Assembly: GCA_027328625.1 (NCBI GenBank)
Contig: DAHVSZ010000003.1
Coordinates: forward strand, 1 to 41,373
Reading direction: 5' to 3'
From: Candidatus Paracaedibacteraceae bacterium
GTDB taxonomy: Bacteria > Pseudomonadota > Alphaproteobacteria > Paracaedibacterales > CAIULA01
DNA length: 41,373 nucleotides
A program made the translations under genes and the position numbers. This document shows, piece by piece, positions 7,744-15,634 of the stretch (positions within the stretch are counted from its first letter, which is position 1; every line of letters starts with the position of its first letter). The notes below the pieces were generated by a model. That model had not been told where the DNA came from. It made no database searches and saw nothing but the letters and a program-made list of their open reading frames with translations.

Positions 7744-8313
7744 ATGAGCGTTTATGAAATTAGTTTGACAGTAAGTTTGTTTAAAAATCTTGGCATTGAC
7801 TACATTTCATGTAGTGTCTTTGGCCGTAGCAATGAGAGGTATATGTTCACAACCGATCATGCTTGGGGGCAATTTGTATTAGAAAACTGGGGTATTAATG
7901 CTTACCCTCTAAGAGAGAGGATCTTTGATTCAAAAGAGGAGTTTATAGATTGGGATCAAGTTGAACTGAACGAAGACGAAAGCTACTTTCTTAAAAAAAG
8001 ACGGGAGATTTGTAAGCTTGCTAAAGACTGTACCGTTATTCTATGCCATCCTCATGGATTTGATGCTTTTACTTTTGGTTCAGCAAACCAAGATAGTGAT
8101 TTACGAAGTTTTTATGAAAATCACAAAAATAAGCTTATTAATTTTGCCAAAATGCTTAGAAATGAAGAAGTTACCAAAGAGCTAAATAGTCTTTCAGTAC
8201 CCCAAACACAAAGCATACTTTATAATGCTATACCATTGGAGGTAAAAACCGCTGAAGATACATTGCCTCAAAGTCCTTACTTAATTAAGTCGAAGGTGCC
8301 CAATAAAGAATAA
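7744..8313 (+). CDS. LuxR autoinducer-binding-like domain protein without HTH
   Basis: A 189-residue protein resembling the N-terminal sensory domain of LuxR-type receptors. It opens with a helix and LGIDYISCSVFGRS (compare 'lGi.yfsy..f'), then FTTDHAWGQFVLENWGI, and later VILCHPHGFDAFTFGSA. The DNA-binding helix-turn-helix that should follow is absent; the last 50 residues are polar and Pro-containing. The canonical ligand residues of acyl-homoserine-lactone receptors (W-x3-Y, Asp) are not obvious, so it may bind something else or only interact with protein. It lies 12 bp after an MHS transporter and overlaps the convergent XRE gene by 29 bp. The family call is moderate. Confidence 0.5.
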   Translation: MSVYEISLTVSLFKNLGIDYISCSVFGRSNERYMFTTDHAWGQFVLENWGINAYPLRERIFDSKEEFIDWDQVELNEDESYFLKKRREICKLAKDCTVILCHPHGFDAFTFGSANQDSDLRSFYENHKNKLINFAKMLRNEEVTKELNSLSVPQTQSILYNAIPLEVKTAEDTLPQSPYLIKSKVPNKE

Positions 8314-8857
8314 CTTTACCTATCATGTTAATAGAGTGCACATCTTCTGTTTTATTTGATAAAAATTCTAACGCATAGTGGGTACCCCTTAGGCATACAC
8401 AGACTTGCTGCATGTAGTCTTCTAAATTTGTGGGTTGCTTTAAAACTGTTGCTACAAACCCACCTTTTTTATAAAAAGGCTCGAATTTGTCAGTATCTAT
8501 AGAAATTATGGTCTGAGTTGGAGGCAATACTATTTCTGGTGGAACAGGCCTTTTTATAGTTTCTGAAAGAATTTTGGAATTGTCATTTTCGCCGTTTTTT
8601 GAAACGGTTGTAAAAAGATCTAAATGTTCTTCAGCTAAAAGCCAGGTTTCTGTAATAGCTAAGCCTGCCTTTTTAAAAGCCTCAGAGAGTTTTTTAGCTC
8701 CCTTTGGAGTAAGCATTTCCCATCCAGCTGCCCACCCTCTTAATGTCCTCTCTGATACATTATATTGCTGGGAAAATTGGATGCTTGTGCTGCCTAAAAG
8801 CGCAAGAGCTGTTTTAATCCTTTTTCCACGTTCGATAGCTAATTCATTTTTTTGCAA
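8285..8857 (-). CDS. XRE-type repressor with degenerate S24-like C-terminal domain
   Basis: A 190-residue protein starting with TTG at 8857. Residues 8-60 form a helix-turn-helix (GSTSIQFSQQYNVSERTLRG, then LTPKGAKKLSEAF). The second half follows the order of a LexA/CI S24 fold: FEPFYKKGGFVATVL in place of 'MEPTi.dGd.vlv', then VCVCLRGTHYALEFL, and finally INMIGKVILYWAP. The Ser and Lys needed for self-cleavage are not visible at the expected places, so cleavage is unlikely and the domain probably only dimerises or binds a signal. Divergent from the transfer operon, it is the natural candidate for controlling it. A 13-bp palindrome overlaps its own leader. Confidence 0.65.
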   Translation of the reverse strand: MQKNELAIERGKRIKTALALLGSTSIQFSQQYNVSERTLRGWAAGWEMLTPKGAKKLSEAFKKAGLAITETWLLAEEHLDLFTTVSKNGENDNSKILSETIKRPVPPEIVLPPTQTIISIDTDKFEPFYKKGGFVATVLKQPTNLEDYMQQVCVCLRGTHYALEFLSNKTEDVHSINMIGKVILYWAPST

Positions 8858-8865
8858 AACAAAAC

Positions 8866-8878
8866 CTAATCAGATTAG
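8866..8878. promoter_or_regulatory. Palindrome in the leader of the XRE gene
   Basis: CTAAT-CAG-ATTAG is a perfect 5-bp-arm palindrome starting 9 bases upstream of the XRE start codon. It is a likely autoregulatory operator overlapping the ribosome-binding region. Confidence 0.4.
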
Positions 8879-8959
8879 TGGATATATGCTACCTGCATAA
8901 TAATTAAAAATATCTGTTTATGCTACTCGATGATGAAGCTTTATTAAAGGGTGTTTTCT

Positions 8960-9063
8960 TATGTTTTCCTAAAAATAATCATGCTTTCCTTTTTAGGGCT
9001 GTATATCCGCATAAGCCCTTGCTTCAAAACCCCATGCTTTCCATAAAAAAAGTATGCTTTCCT
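8960..9063. repeat. Two pairs of direct repeats upstream of the transfer promoter
   Basis: The 11-mer (T/C)ATG(C/T)TTTCC(T/A) occurs at 8960-8970, 8980-8990, 9033-9043 and 9053-9063. Within each pair the spacing is exactly 20 bp, two helical turns; the pairs are 73 bp apart start to start. The last copy abuts the -35 box of the candidate transfer promoter. This is the geometry of an activator or repressor array acting on the transfer operon. Confidence 0.6.
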
Positions 9064-9092
9064 TGAGAACTTAGATTTAAAAATCGGATAAT
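9063..9092 (+). promoter_or_regulatory. Candidate promoter of the transfer operon
   Basis: TTGAGA (9063-9068) and GATAAT (9087-9092) each match the sigma-70 consensus at 5 of 6 positions with an 18-bp spacer. They lie directly after the repeat array and before the leader ORF and higBA. Confidence 0.5.
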
Positions 9093-9144
9093 AAGGCTAC
9101 AGCAAGAGCTGATAACTTAAAAAAGATACATTGAGAGGTTTATC

Positions 9145-9237
9145 ATGGTGCCTAAAAATAGTCTTATCCTTCGTGGGATTTTAATCTGGAAATCCCTATT
9201 TGAATCCATCAACGATTTTCCTAGTATACCTGCTTAA
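9145..9237 (+). CDS. 30-residue leader ORF before higBA
   Basis: A short frame (MVPKNSLILRGILIWKSLFE and ten more residues) with a good ribosome-binding site, GAGAGG, 7 bases upstream. It lies between the candidate transfer promoter and higB, and its stop is 14 bp before the higB start. It could be a leader peptide coupling translation to the operon, or a small protein. No homology is recognised. Confidence 0.35.
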   Translation: MVPKNSLILRGILIWKSLFESINDFPSIPA

Positions 9238-9251
9238 GTCTTAGGGGATGT

Positions 9252-9584
9252 ATGAGAGTTATAAACACATATGTTTTAGAAGAATATGCCAAACAATTTC
9301 CTAATGTCAGAAACAACCTTACTTCTTGGCTGCAGGACGTGCAAATTAGGGAGTGGAGAACCTCACATGAAGTTTTAAACCACTTCCCAAGAGCGCTGCT
9401 TTTAAAAGGAGGGGAGGAGTTTAGCTTTGAAATCCAAATGGATTCTTGTTATTTGCTGGCAGCAATTCATTACCCCCTAAAAATTGTTGCGATACAAGCA
9501 ATAGGGTCGTTATCAGCTCTGATATCTCCTCGAATCCATAATCAATATCCATGGGGTAAAGCAAATGGCCATCAAAACAATTAA
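9252..9584 (+). CDS. higB: HigB-type toxin (mRNA interferase)
   Basis: A 110-residue protein matching the HigB toxin family, RelE-fold nucleases that cut mRNA on the ribosome. It opens with MRVINTYVLEEYAKQFPN, as HigB toxins do ('MrvI....L..f...hPda'). It continues with LTSWLQDVQIREWRTSHEVL and FSFEIQMDSCYLLAAIHYPL, where family members read 'vFnIkgNkYRLv..I.Y'. The terminal part is atypical: the expected 'fiGTHaeYdki' is replaced by QAIGSLSALISPRIHN, so activity may be reduced. It overlaps the antitoxin gene by 20 bp and heads the transfer operon, so it probably shares the operon promoter. Confidence 0.7.
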   Translation: MRVINTYVLEEYAKQFPNVRNNLTSWLQDVQIREWRTSHEVLNHFPRALLLKGGEEFSFEIQMDSCYLLAAIHYPLKIVAIQAIGSLSALISPRIHNQYPWGKANGHQNN

Positions 9585-9978
9585 AACAGATGCCGATTTA
9601 TATGCCGTTCTTCAAAAAATGGATCAGCTATGGGCTTTTCCTATAGGAACTGAAGAGGCAGATTTATTTGAGGTGTATGCTCTGCTTGTTGAAGACTATC
9701 AAAAAAAATTATATCCGGATGACTTCCCAGATCCGATAGAAGCGCTTCAGTTCTTTATGAGAGAAAGGGCAAAGACCGTTAATAATCTTGTCCATCTTCT
9801 AGGTTGTGCGGAAAGAGCACAAGCTATCTTCAATAAGCAACAAGCACTTACAACAGATATAATTTGGAAGCTTGTCAGTGTATGGGGTATGGCTCCTGGA
9901 GCACTCATTAAGCCTTATACTTTATCACAAAGCGGTGCCGATAACTCCGACCAAACAACCATAGAAATCAACCAGTAA
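9565..9978 (+). CDS. higA: HigA-type antitoxin (XRE)
   Basis: A 137-residue partner of the preceding toxin. Residues 1-75 carry the HigA signature: acidic start, EEADLFEVYALLVEDYQKK, then YPDDFPDPIEALQFFMRERA. A helix-turn-helix-like region follows (NNLVHLLGCAERAQAIFNKQ, then TTDIIWKLVSVWGMAPGALI). HigA neutralises HigB and usually represses its own promoter. A polar tail of about 20 residues is extra. It lies 14 bp before virB2, so it could also tune transfer gene expression. Confidence 0.75.
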   Translation: MAIKTIKTDADLYAVLQKMDQLWAFPIGTEEADLFEVYALLVEDYQKKLYPDDFPDPIEALQFFMRERAKTVNNLVHLLGCAERAQAIFNKQQALTTDIIWKLVSVWGMAPGALIKPYTLSQSGADNSDQTTIEINQ

Positions 9979-9992
9979 AAAGGATTTATATT

Positions 9993-10289
9993 ATGCTTAC
10001 AAACGCACGTTTTATGACTTTTGTTCCTTATTTCCTTTTGGCCATATTAGTTTGTGTATGCTTGATTGATCCCGCCATGGCCAATATTTTTGCTAAAGCC
10101 AACACGAAGGCAGGGCAAATTAAATCTGGCTTACTGACTTTCGCTAAAGTCTCCGTTGCCGTCGCCTTTGTTGCTTGTCTTGTTGGAGCGTTAGCTGGAA
10201 GGATTAATTGGAAATGGGTTGGTATTGTCTTTGGGGTGGCGATAGCTATTGCTTCTATAGATATCATATTGACCTTTTTAGAAGTTTAA
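9993..10289 (+). CDS. virB2: VirB2/TrbC-like major pilin
   Basis: A 98-residue prepilin of the type IV secretion pilus. The long hydrophobic signal ends in DPAMA at about residue 30, the usual cleavage site. The mature part has a short polar loop (KANTKAGQIKSG) between two hydrophobic helices, the second pair ending IAIASIDIILTF. Size, two-helix layout and position at the head of the virB genes match VirB2/TrbC; sequence identity in this family is always low. The subunits would be extruded through the VirB6-10 channel to form the mating pilus. Confidence 0.8.
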   Translation: MLTNARFMTFVPYFLLAILVCVCLIDPAMANIFAKANTKAGQIKSGLLTFAKVSVAVAFVACLVGALAGRINWKWVGIVFGVAIAIASIDIILTFLEV

Positions 10290-10321
10290 AGGGTTGCATC
10301 TGAATACTTAAGGATGACCTC

Positions 10322-10600
10322 ATGAAACTCAAAACTCCTATTCTAACAGCTCTAGCTCAGCCGCTAACCTTGATGGGTGCTTCTTGGAAAGCAACAATTG
10401 CAAATGCTGGGTTAGCCATAGTGGCTATTCTGTTATTAGGTACCGCTTGGCTGATTATGGCTGTATTTGTTATTTTTCAAGCGTTAGCTATTTATTCCAC
10501 TTACAAAGATTATCACTTTATAGAAGTGATCATGGCAGTTTTGAAATGTAAAAAAACCCCGATGTTATTTCCTCAAAAGGGGCACCGTTATGTGGGATGA
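10322..10600 (+). CDS. virB3: VirB3/TrbD-like inner-membrane protein
   Basis: A 92-residue protein with the VirB3 pattern: a short N-terminus with a Leu-Thr-rich start (LTALAQPLTLMGASWKAT), two closely spaced hydrophobic helices, and a polar tail with YSTYKDYHF. VirB3 sits in the inner membrane and associates with the VirB4 ATPase. Here its end overlaps the virB4 start by 11 bp, which supports coupled translation. Confidence 0.8.
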   Translation: MKLKTPILTALAQPLTLMGASWKATIANAGLAIVAILLLGTAWLIMAVFVIFQALAIYSTYKDYHFIEVIMAVLKCKKTPMLFPQKGHRYVG

Positions 10601-13058
10601 ACTCTTAGAAGTATTTCCAACGGTTTTAACGGGAACTAGTGTTGCTACTGCCGCTGCCCTTGGAATCAGCACAGCTTGTCTTGGGGCTTTAAAGCAAACC
10701 CTTCTTCCCAAACCCAAAGAAGCCCATTTAAGCGATATTTTACCGTTTTCATGGTTAGAAGATGATGGCAAAACGATTGTTTGCAAAGATGGGACACGGG
10801 TCAGAGTGATTTCTTTAAAAGGTTTGGATTATGGTACCAAAACTCGTGATGAAAAAATCGCTTTTTTGAATAAACGCCATACTTGGTTAGATAGCCTGGC
10901 TAAAGAAGGGGTAGAGATTACCGTTATTACTTCCCGTCAAAGAACCTCCTTACAAGACGAGGGGGCAAGGCCAGATTTTCATAATAATGATGTTTTAAAA
11001 GAAATTAATCAGCGTTGGTTAAAGAATTTTGAGGATACTTTTCAAAACTATCATTATGTTGTGCTTTCTCATAACGTTTCTCAGAAGAAGTTTAGGTTTG
11101 GCAGAACCACCAAAACCGAACTGTCGCATAAGCGTTGGGATGAGCTGACAGAAGCTGGTCTTGATTATTTAAGTGATTATAGCCCAAGCCTTCTCAGAGA
11201 GACCTTTCCTCCAAAAACCAATTATAAAGCTCATGAAACTTTTCATAATGAAGGTCTCTTGGCTTTTTGGGCTAAGATGATCAATGGATTTGATCACCCT
11301 ATTCAAAGTGTTAAAGATCATTTATCAGAGCGGATGATTTCAAGTACGATTCATTTCCATCCCGATACGGGCATAATTGAATCGATAGATGGTGCTGAAA
11401 GGTTCTATAGCCAAATCATTTCTGTTAAACAATGGAATGAAACGATTAAAGGTGACCTTTATGATGAACTCTATTCCATCCTTTCTGAATTTAGACTCAT
11501 CCATTGGATAAAGGGGCAAGATAAAGCCAGTGCTTCAGCCACTCTTAAATATGCCCACAAACAAGCTAAACTATTATTTTACAACCACCATGTCAAAGAA
11601 CAATATGAGCAAGCCGTTGAGTGGGTTGATAGTGGACAAAGTTCTTTGTTTGAGGTGCAGGTTTCTTTAATTCTCACTTGTGAGTCGAAAGAAGAGTTAC
11701 AAGAACGGGTTCAAGAAGTCAGACGTATATTTCGGAATCAAAACCTAAAACCAGCGATTGAAACGCATGCTGCGGAATGGCTGTGGTTTAACCAGTTTCC
11801 GAGTTTTACTCAGCGTGTTCGCAGCCATAAGCTGTTTTCTCAAAACGTTGCGGCTCTTTTGCCCTTTTCTAAAGATCAGCAAGGCATTCAAAATTGTGAT
11901 TGGGGGGAGGGGCCTTTACGAACCTTTAAAACTTCAACCGGTTCAACTTATGCTTTTCAACTGCATGTTTCTGATAAAACAGAAGCTTTGGCTCATAGTG
12001 TGGTGATTGCTCCAAGCGGTAGTGGTAAAACAACACTCTTTCAACACCTCATTGGTGGAGCATTAAGACATGAAAACTTAAAAGCTTATATTTTTGATCG
12101 TTTAAGAGGGACGAAAATTTTTACAGAAAGTATTGGTGGCCAGTTTGTCGATTTAGGAGAAGAAGAGGGGTTATCTTTAAACCCCTTACAGTGTGAGAAC
12201 AATCCAACCAATAGAGCTTTTCTGGCTCGGTTTTTGTTACAACTTGCTGGAACTGAAGATGATGCCTCGATTCAAGCTGTCAATAGAGCTGTTGACACTA
12301 TCTTTGAACTTCCAATCGAAGCCCGTGTTTTATCCTCGATTTATGAGGCTGTGATTGATACAGGAAGTCCTTTAAAAACTTTACTTCGAAAATGGGTTGG
12401 AAACACCGTGCAAGCTCGCTGGTTTAATGGACAAAAGGATAGCCTTGATATCAGTCAAAACCGCCTCGTGTCTTTTGAAATGGCCGCTGTTCAACATGAT
12501 AGTACTGCTTATGCGGCCATGGTGACCTACATTATGCATCGAATTAGAGAACAAATGCAAAATAAGGCTTTACCTCATCTGATCTTTATTGATGAAACAG
12601 CGCCTATGCTGCAAGATCCGTTGTTCAGGTCTTATGTTCAAGAATTATTCCGTGAACATAGAAAACTTCGGGGCAGCATTAATGTCTGCTTTCAAGATGC
12701 CAGTGCCATTACCCATTGCGGTATTAAAGAGACCATTCTAACCCAATGTCAGACCGCGTTTTTGTTTCCAAATCCCAATGCTGACAAACACTCATACATG
12801 GATTTATTTAATCTCACTGATGATCAATGGGCTTTTATTAAAGGGGAGTCACGAAATGTCCCCAAGCGAAGTGTTTTGGTTAAGCGAATAGCCCCTGAAA
12901 ATACTGAAGCGGTTATTTTGGATATTGATCTGTCTTGTTTAGGTAATCATCTGAAGTTTTACCGTTCTGGCAGTGAGTCTGTCCAATTAATGAAACAATT
13001 GCAGGCACAGTTTGGACTTGAAGGATGGAGACAACCCTATTTGGAGGCTTCATCATGA
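10590..13058 (+). CDS. virB4: VirB4/TrbE-family T4SS ATPase
   Basis: An 822-residue ATPase that drives pilus assembly and DNA transfer at the inner membrane. Walker A (APSGSGKTT) is near residue 475 and Walker B (LIFIDETAPML) near 665. Downstream motifs include FREHRKLRGSINVCFQDASA and QCQTAFLFPNPNAD, typical of the VirB4 C-terminal domain. A hydrophobic N-terminal stretch follows the start. Length fits the family (about 780-870). The gene overlaps virB3 by 11 bp and virB5 by 4 bp (ATGA). No frameshift or missing motif is visible, so the protein should be active. Confidence 0.95.
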   Translation: MWDELLEVFPTVLTGTSVATAAALGISTACLGALKQTLLPKPKEAHLSDILPFSWLEDDGKTIVCKDGTRVRVISLKGLDYGTKTRDEKIAFLNKRHTWLDSLAKEGVEITVITSRQRTSLQDEGARPDFHNNDVLKEINQRWLKNFEDTFQNYHYVVLSHNVSQKKFRFGRTTKTELSHKRWDELTEAGLDYLSDYSPSLLRETFPPKTNYKAHETFHNEGLLAFWAKMINGFDHPIQSVKDHLSERMISSTIHFHPDTGIIESIDGAERFYSQIISVKQWNETIKGDLYDELYSILSEFRLIHWIKGQDKASASATLKYAHKQAKLLFYNHHVKEQYEQAVEWVDSGQSSLFEVQVSLILTCESKEELQERVQEVRRIFRNQNLKPAIETHAAEWLWFNQFPSFTQRVRSHKLFSQNVAALLPFSKDQQGIQNCDWGEGPLRTFKTSTGSTYAFQLHVSDKTEALAHSVVIAPSGSGKTTLFQHLIGGALRHENLKAYIFDRLRGTKIFTESIGGQFVDLGEEEGLSLNPLQCENNPTNRAFLARFLLQLAGTEDDASIQAVNRAVDTIFELPIEARVLSSIYEAVIDTGSPLKTLLRKWVGNTVQARWFNGQKDSLDISQNRLVSFEMAAVQHDSTAYAAMVTYIMHRIREQMQNKALPHLIFIDETAPMLQDPLFRSYVQELFREHRKLRGSINVCFQDASAITHCGIKETILTQCQTAFLFPNPNADKHSYMDLFNLTDDQWAFIKGESRNVPKRSVLVKRIAPENTEAVILDIDLSCLGNHLKFYRSGSESVQLMKQLQAQFGLEGWRQPYLEASS

Positions 13059-13765
13059 AACCATTGGTAAACAAACTCCTCATTCTCTTGTTTTTAGTAA
13101 CAAGTCTTCAAGCAGCACAAATTGTTCATGATCCAACAACAGCAGCTAATGTGATGAGTGGTGTTACGCAAATGGGTAATCTTTTGAGTGTTTCCAATCA
13201 AATGAGTTCACGCATCAGTGATTTAAATTCGTGTCTTGGTACCAACTTGGCAAGTCCATTGATGACCATGTTATCTATTTTTGGTCGCTGTTCAGATCCT
13301 TACGGTGATATGAAGAACAGTGTTCTTGGGTTTGGCAAAATTAAACCCAGTTTTGATTTCTGTAGTATCATCAGTGCTCAAAAAGCTTATACCGACCTTC
13401 TGTTTTTACCGGCAGCCACCATGGGCGAGGTGATCACTTTTGAAAGACAAAGAGAAATTCAACAAAATCGACAAGATTTTATTCAAAAATCAGCAACAGC
13501 GACTATGGCTATGGCCGCTCAACAAAAAGATGGAATTAAGGATGCTCAAAGTCGGATTCATAAACTGAGTCAGCGTGCAGAAGCTTCTACAAACCTTCGC
13601 GAAGACATGAAAACCAATAACCAACTCTTGGCGCTTGTGGCGAGTGAACTGTTAAACCTTAGGATTATGCTCGTTAATCAAGCCGAAATTCAAGCAAGCG
13701 TTGCGGCCAATCAAGTTCCCATTACTTTTAACCCCAGTCTGCAACCTAAAGCTGGAGAGAAATAA
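13055..13765 (+). CDS. virB5: VirB5/TrbJ-like minor pilin
   Basis: The true start is ATG 13055 inside the ATGA overlap with virB4, giving 236 residues. The 10-codon upstream extension only restates virB4 bases. A signal peptide (KLLILLFLVTSLQAA) opens the protein, followed by long helices rich in Gln, Ala and Ser (TMAMAAQQKDGIKDAQSRIH, then LALVASELLNLRIMLVNQAE). Three to four Cys lie in the middle. VirB5 proteins sit at the pilus tip and act in adhesion to the recipient. A diverged, broken copy of the second half is present at 34269-34698. Confidence 0.7.
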   Translation: MKPLVNKLLILLFLVTSLQAAQIVHDPTTAANVMSGVTQMGNLLSVSNQMSSRISDLNSCLGTNLASPLMTMLSIFGRCSDPYGDMKNSVLGFGKIKPSFDFCSIISAQKAYTDLLFLPAATMGEVITFERQREIQQNRQDFIQKSATATMAMAAQQKDGIKDAQSRIHKLSQRAEASTNLREDMKTNNQLLALVASELLNLRIMLVNQAEIQASVAANQVPITFNPSLQPKAGEK

Positions 13766-13766
13766 C

Positions 13767-14786
13767 ATGGCCTGTAGTAGTTGCGCGATTTACCATAAAC
13801 TCGATTCTCTAGCGACAGCTTACAGTCATAAAAGCTTTGATGTGGTTGCAGCGAGTTCCATTAAGCTTTATGGATCGGTTGTCACGTTGTGGATTCTTTG
13901 GCAATTAGGGGTCAATTGGTTATACCGAGGAGATATTGATAAAGCTGAGTTTGTAAAGACAATGTTATGTTTTTTGATTGTTGGGTTATTTTTACAAAGC
14001 TCGGATTATTACTGGGATTATGTCTATGATCCAATTTATAGCGCTACTGTTAAGCTCGCTCAAACCGTCATTAGTGCTTCTGGCCAACTTCGAGCGGATC
14101 GAATTGAAGCGATGTTACAAGTCGTTGAAAATGAGCTTGGCCGCATTCTTGATTTACAGAAAATGATTTCAGCCGATACCAGTTGGTATCAAGTTCCAAC
14201 CCTGCTGGGGGGAATAGTTTTAGCGCTTCCCTATATTTTTATTTGGGGTTTGTTTTTAGCGTACACGTTGGATGCTATCTTTTCCTTTTTGGTTATATCC
14301 GCTTTAGCTCCTCTTTATATCGTCTGTGCAGCTTTTCCATCCTTTAGGTCATTTACTATTAATGCCGGTCGAGTGGTTTTGCAAGGATGTTTGACGGTTA
14401 TCTTTGCCAGTGTGGCTATGGGCTTTACCATAGAAGTTCTGAAACACTTTATGACAACGGTTCCCATAACTGAGGCTGGAGCAGGGCCAGGGGCTGCAGC
14501 TTGGGTGTTTTCTAAAGAGTATTGGAACCTCTTTCTTATTGGCTTTATTTCTATATTGTTTCATCTCAAAGCTTCGAGCATTGCTGGAACGATTTCAGGA
14601 GCAGGCGGAGGCCCTGGAGCCACCAGTATGGTTGTGGGTGCTGCCATGATTACAGCGGGAGTTGCAAAATCCGCCACAACCCAAGCTGGCGGAAAAGTTA
14701 TGGAATGGGGCGGACAAGCTTTTGATCGATTGACCCAATCAACCTCAACTGGCAAGTACGCATGGTCAAAACCAGGAGAACATTAA
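13767..14786 (+). CDS. virB6: VirB6/TrbL-like channel protein
   Basis: A 339-residue polytopic inner-membrane protein starting at ATG 13767, one base after the virB5 stop codon; the frame's upstream extension overlaps virB5 and is not used. It has about six hydrophobic segments, among them SIKLYGSVVTLWILWQLGV and ILFHLKASSIAGTISGAG, plus a large periplasmic stretch. A Gly-Ala-rich end (GAGGGPGATSMVVGAAMITA) is common in TrbL/VirB6. VirB6 forms part of the translocation channel. The N-terminal 60 codons are duplicated at 34700-34877. Confidence 0.85.
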   Translation: MACSSCAIYHKLDSLATAYSHKSFDVVAASSIKLYGSVVTLWILWQLGVNWLYRGDIDKAEFVKTMLCFLIVGLFLQSSDYYWDYVYDPIYSATVKLAQTVISASGQLRADRIEAMLQVVENELGRILDLQKMISADTSWYQVPTLLGGIVLALPYIFIWGLFLAYTLDAIFSFLVISALAPLYIVCAAFPSFRSFTINAGRVVLQGCLTVIFASVAMGFTIEVLKHFMTTVPITEAGAGPGAAAWVFSKEYWNLFLIGFISILFHLKASSIAGTISGAGGGPGATSMVVGAAMITAGVAKSATTQAGGKVMEWGGQAFDRLTQSTSTGKYAWSKPGEH

Positions 14787-14983
14787 TGCATTCAAGAAAT
14801 TTGACAAGGAAAAAGACAATTAAAATCCTTAATTCTATAGGCTTGGCCATTTTATTTTGCCTCTCATTAAGTGGGTGTACCTCAACAGCGACGAGCCAAC
14901 TTAAGGAAAGTCCTTGTAAGGAATGTACGGCTCAATCCCTTTTTTATCAAAACGGTGTTTGGTTGGAGAAGGTCAATGGCTAA
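14786..14983 (+). CDS. VirB7-like small lipoprotein
   Basis: A 65-residue lipoprotein starting at ATG 14786, which shares its first base with the virB6 stop; AGGAGA lies upstream. A basic start and hydrophobic stretch lead to the lipobox LSLSGC at about residues 27-32, followed by a short Thr/Ser-rich chain with two further Cys (CKEC). Size, lipid anchor and place between virB6 and virB8 are those of VirB7, which stabilises VirB9 in the outer-membrane core complex. It overlaps virB8 by 8 bp. Confidence 0.75.
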   Translation: MHSRNLTRKKTIKILNSIGLAILFCLSLSGCTSTATSQLKESPCKECTAQSLFYQNGVWLEKVNG

Positions 14984-15629
14984 TCCTTTTTTAACGTCAA
15001 ATTATGATACAGGACAAAGCTATCGATCTATGGCTTGGGTGGCGAGAGCCTCCACTTTAGGGATGGTTGTCTCTATCTTTTTAAATGTTGCCCTTGTTTT
15101 TTTGGTGATCTGTCTCTTTCCTCTTAAAGAAACTCAACCTTATCTGTTGGCTCTTAAAGATAAAGGTGAACAGGTTGTTCAAATTGAACCGATTTCAAGG
15201 CGCACGAAAGGCCTTGTTTTGCTTCAAGAGGGTTTATGTCGACGCTATGTTTCTCTTCGCGAAACCATAGACGGTATTACCGAAGAACAGAGATGGAAAG
15301 AAGTTTCCTTTTTATCCAGTGATGAAATTTGGCACGATTTTGATTCTCGGATGAATCCAGGGCATAGTCATTCTCCTCTTAAAAAACATCGAGAAGATAA
15401 GGTGACAAGAGCTGTTGAAATTAAAGTGTCTTCACAAGTATCAGAGGGGGTTTTTCAGGTCGAATGGGAATCCATTAGTCTTCATCACGGTCAAGAGATT
15501 GAAAGAAACCGGTGGGTTTCAACACTGCAGGCCGAACTTCGAGAAAATGCTTTAGGAATCGAAGACCAATTTATCAATCCTATAGGTTTTACGGTTGTTA
15601 ACTATACTGTTTCTAAACGAGAGGGATAA
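14976..15629 (+). CDS. virB8: VirB8/TrbF-like assembly factor
   Basis: From ATG 14976 (GGAGAAGG just upstream) this is a 217-residue bitopic inner-membrane protein. A short cytoplasmic part (MANPFLTSNYDTGQSYRSMA) precedes one transmembrane helix (SIFLNVALVFLVICLFPL), then a periplasmic NTF2-like domain containing LREN...GIEDQFINPIGFTV, the conserved 'NPlGf.V..Y' end of VirB8. VirB8 nucleates assembly of the channel and contacts VirB9 and VirB10. Translation is coupled to the lipoprotein gene. Confidence 0.9.
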   Translation: MANPFLTSNYDTGQSYRSMAWVARASTLGMVVSIFLNVALVFLVICLFPLKETQPYLLALKDKGEQVVQIEPISRRTKGLVLLQEGLCRRYVSLRETIDGITEEQRWKEVSFLSSDEIWHDFDSRMNPGHSHSPLKKHREDKVTRAVEIKVSSQVSEGVFQVEWESISLHHGQEIERNRWVSTLQAELRENALGIEDQFINPIGFTVVNYTVSKREG

Positions 15630-15634
15630 AAGCA

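Noticed and set aside
7744-8313. Full LuxR quorum receptor
   Set aside because: The HTH domain and canonical acyl-homoserine-lactone residues are not present.
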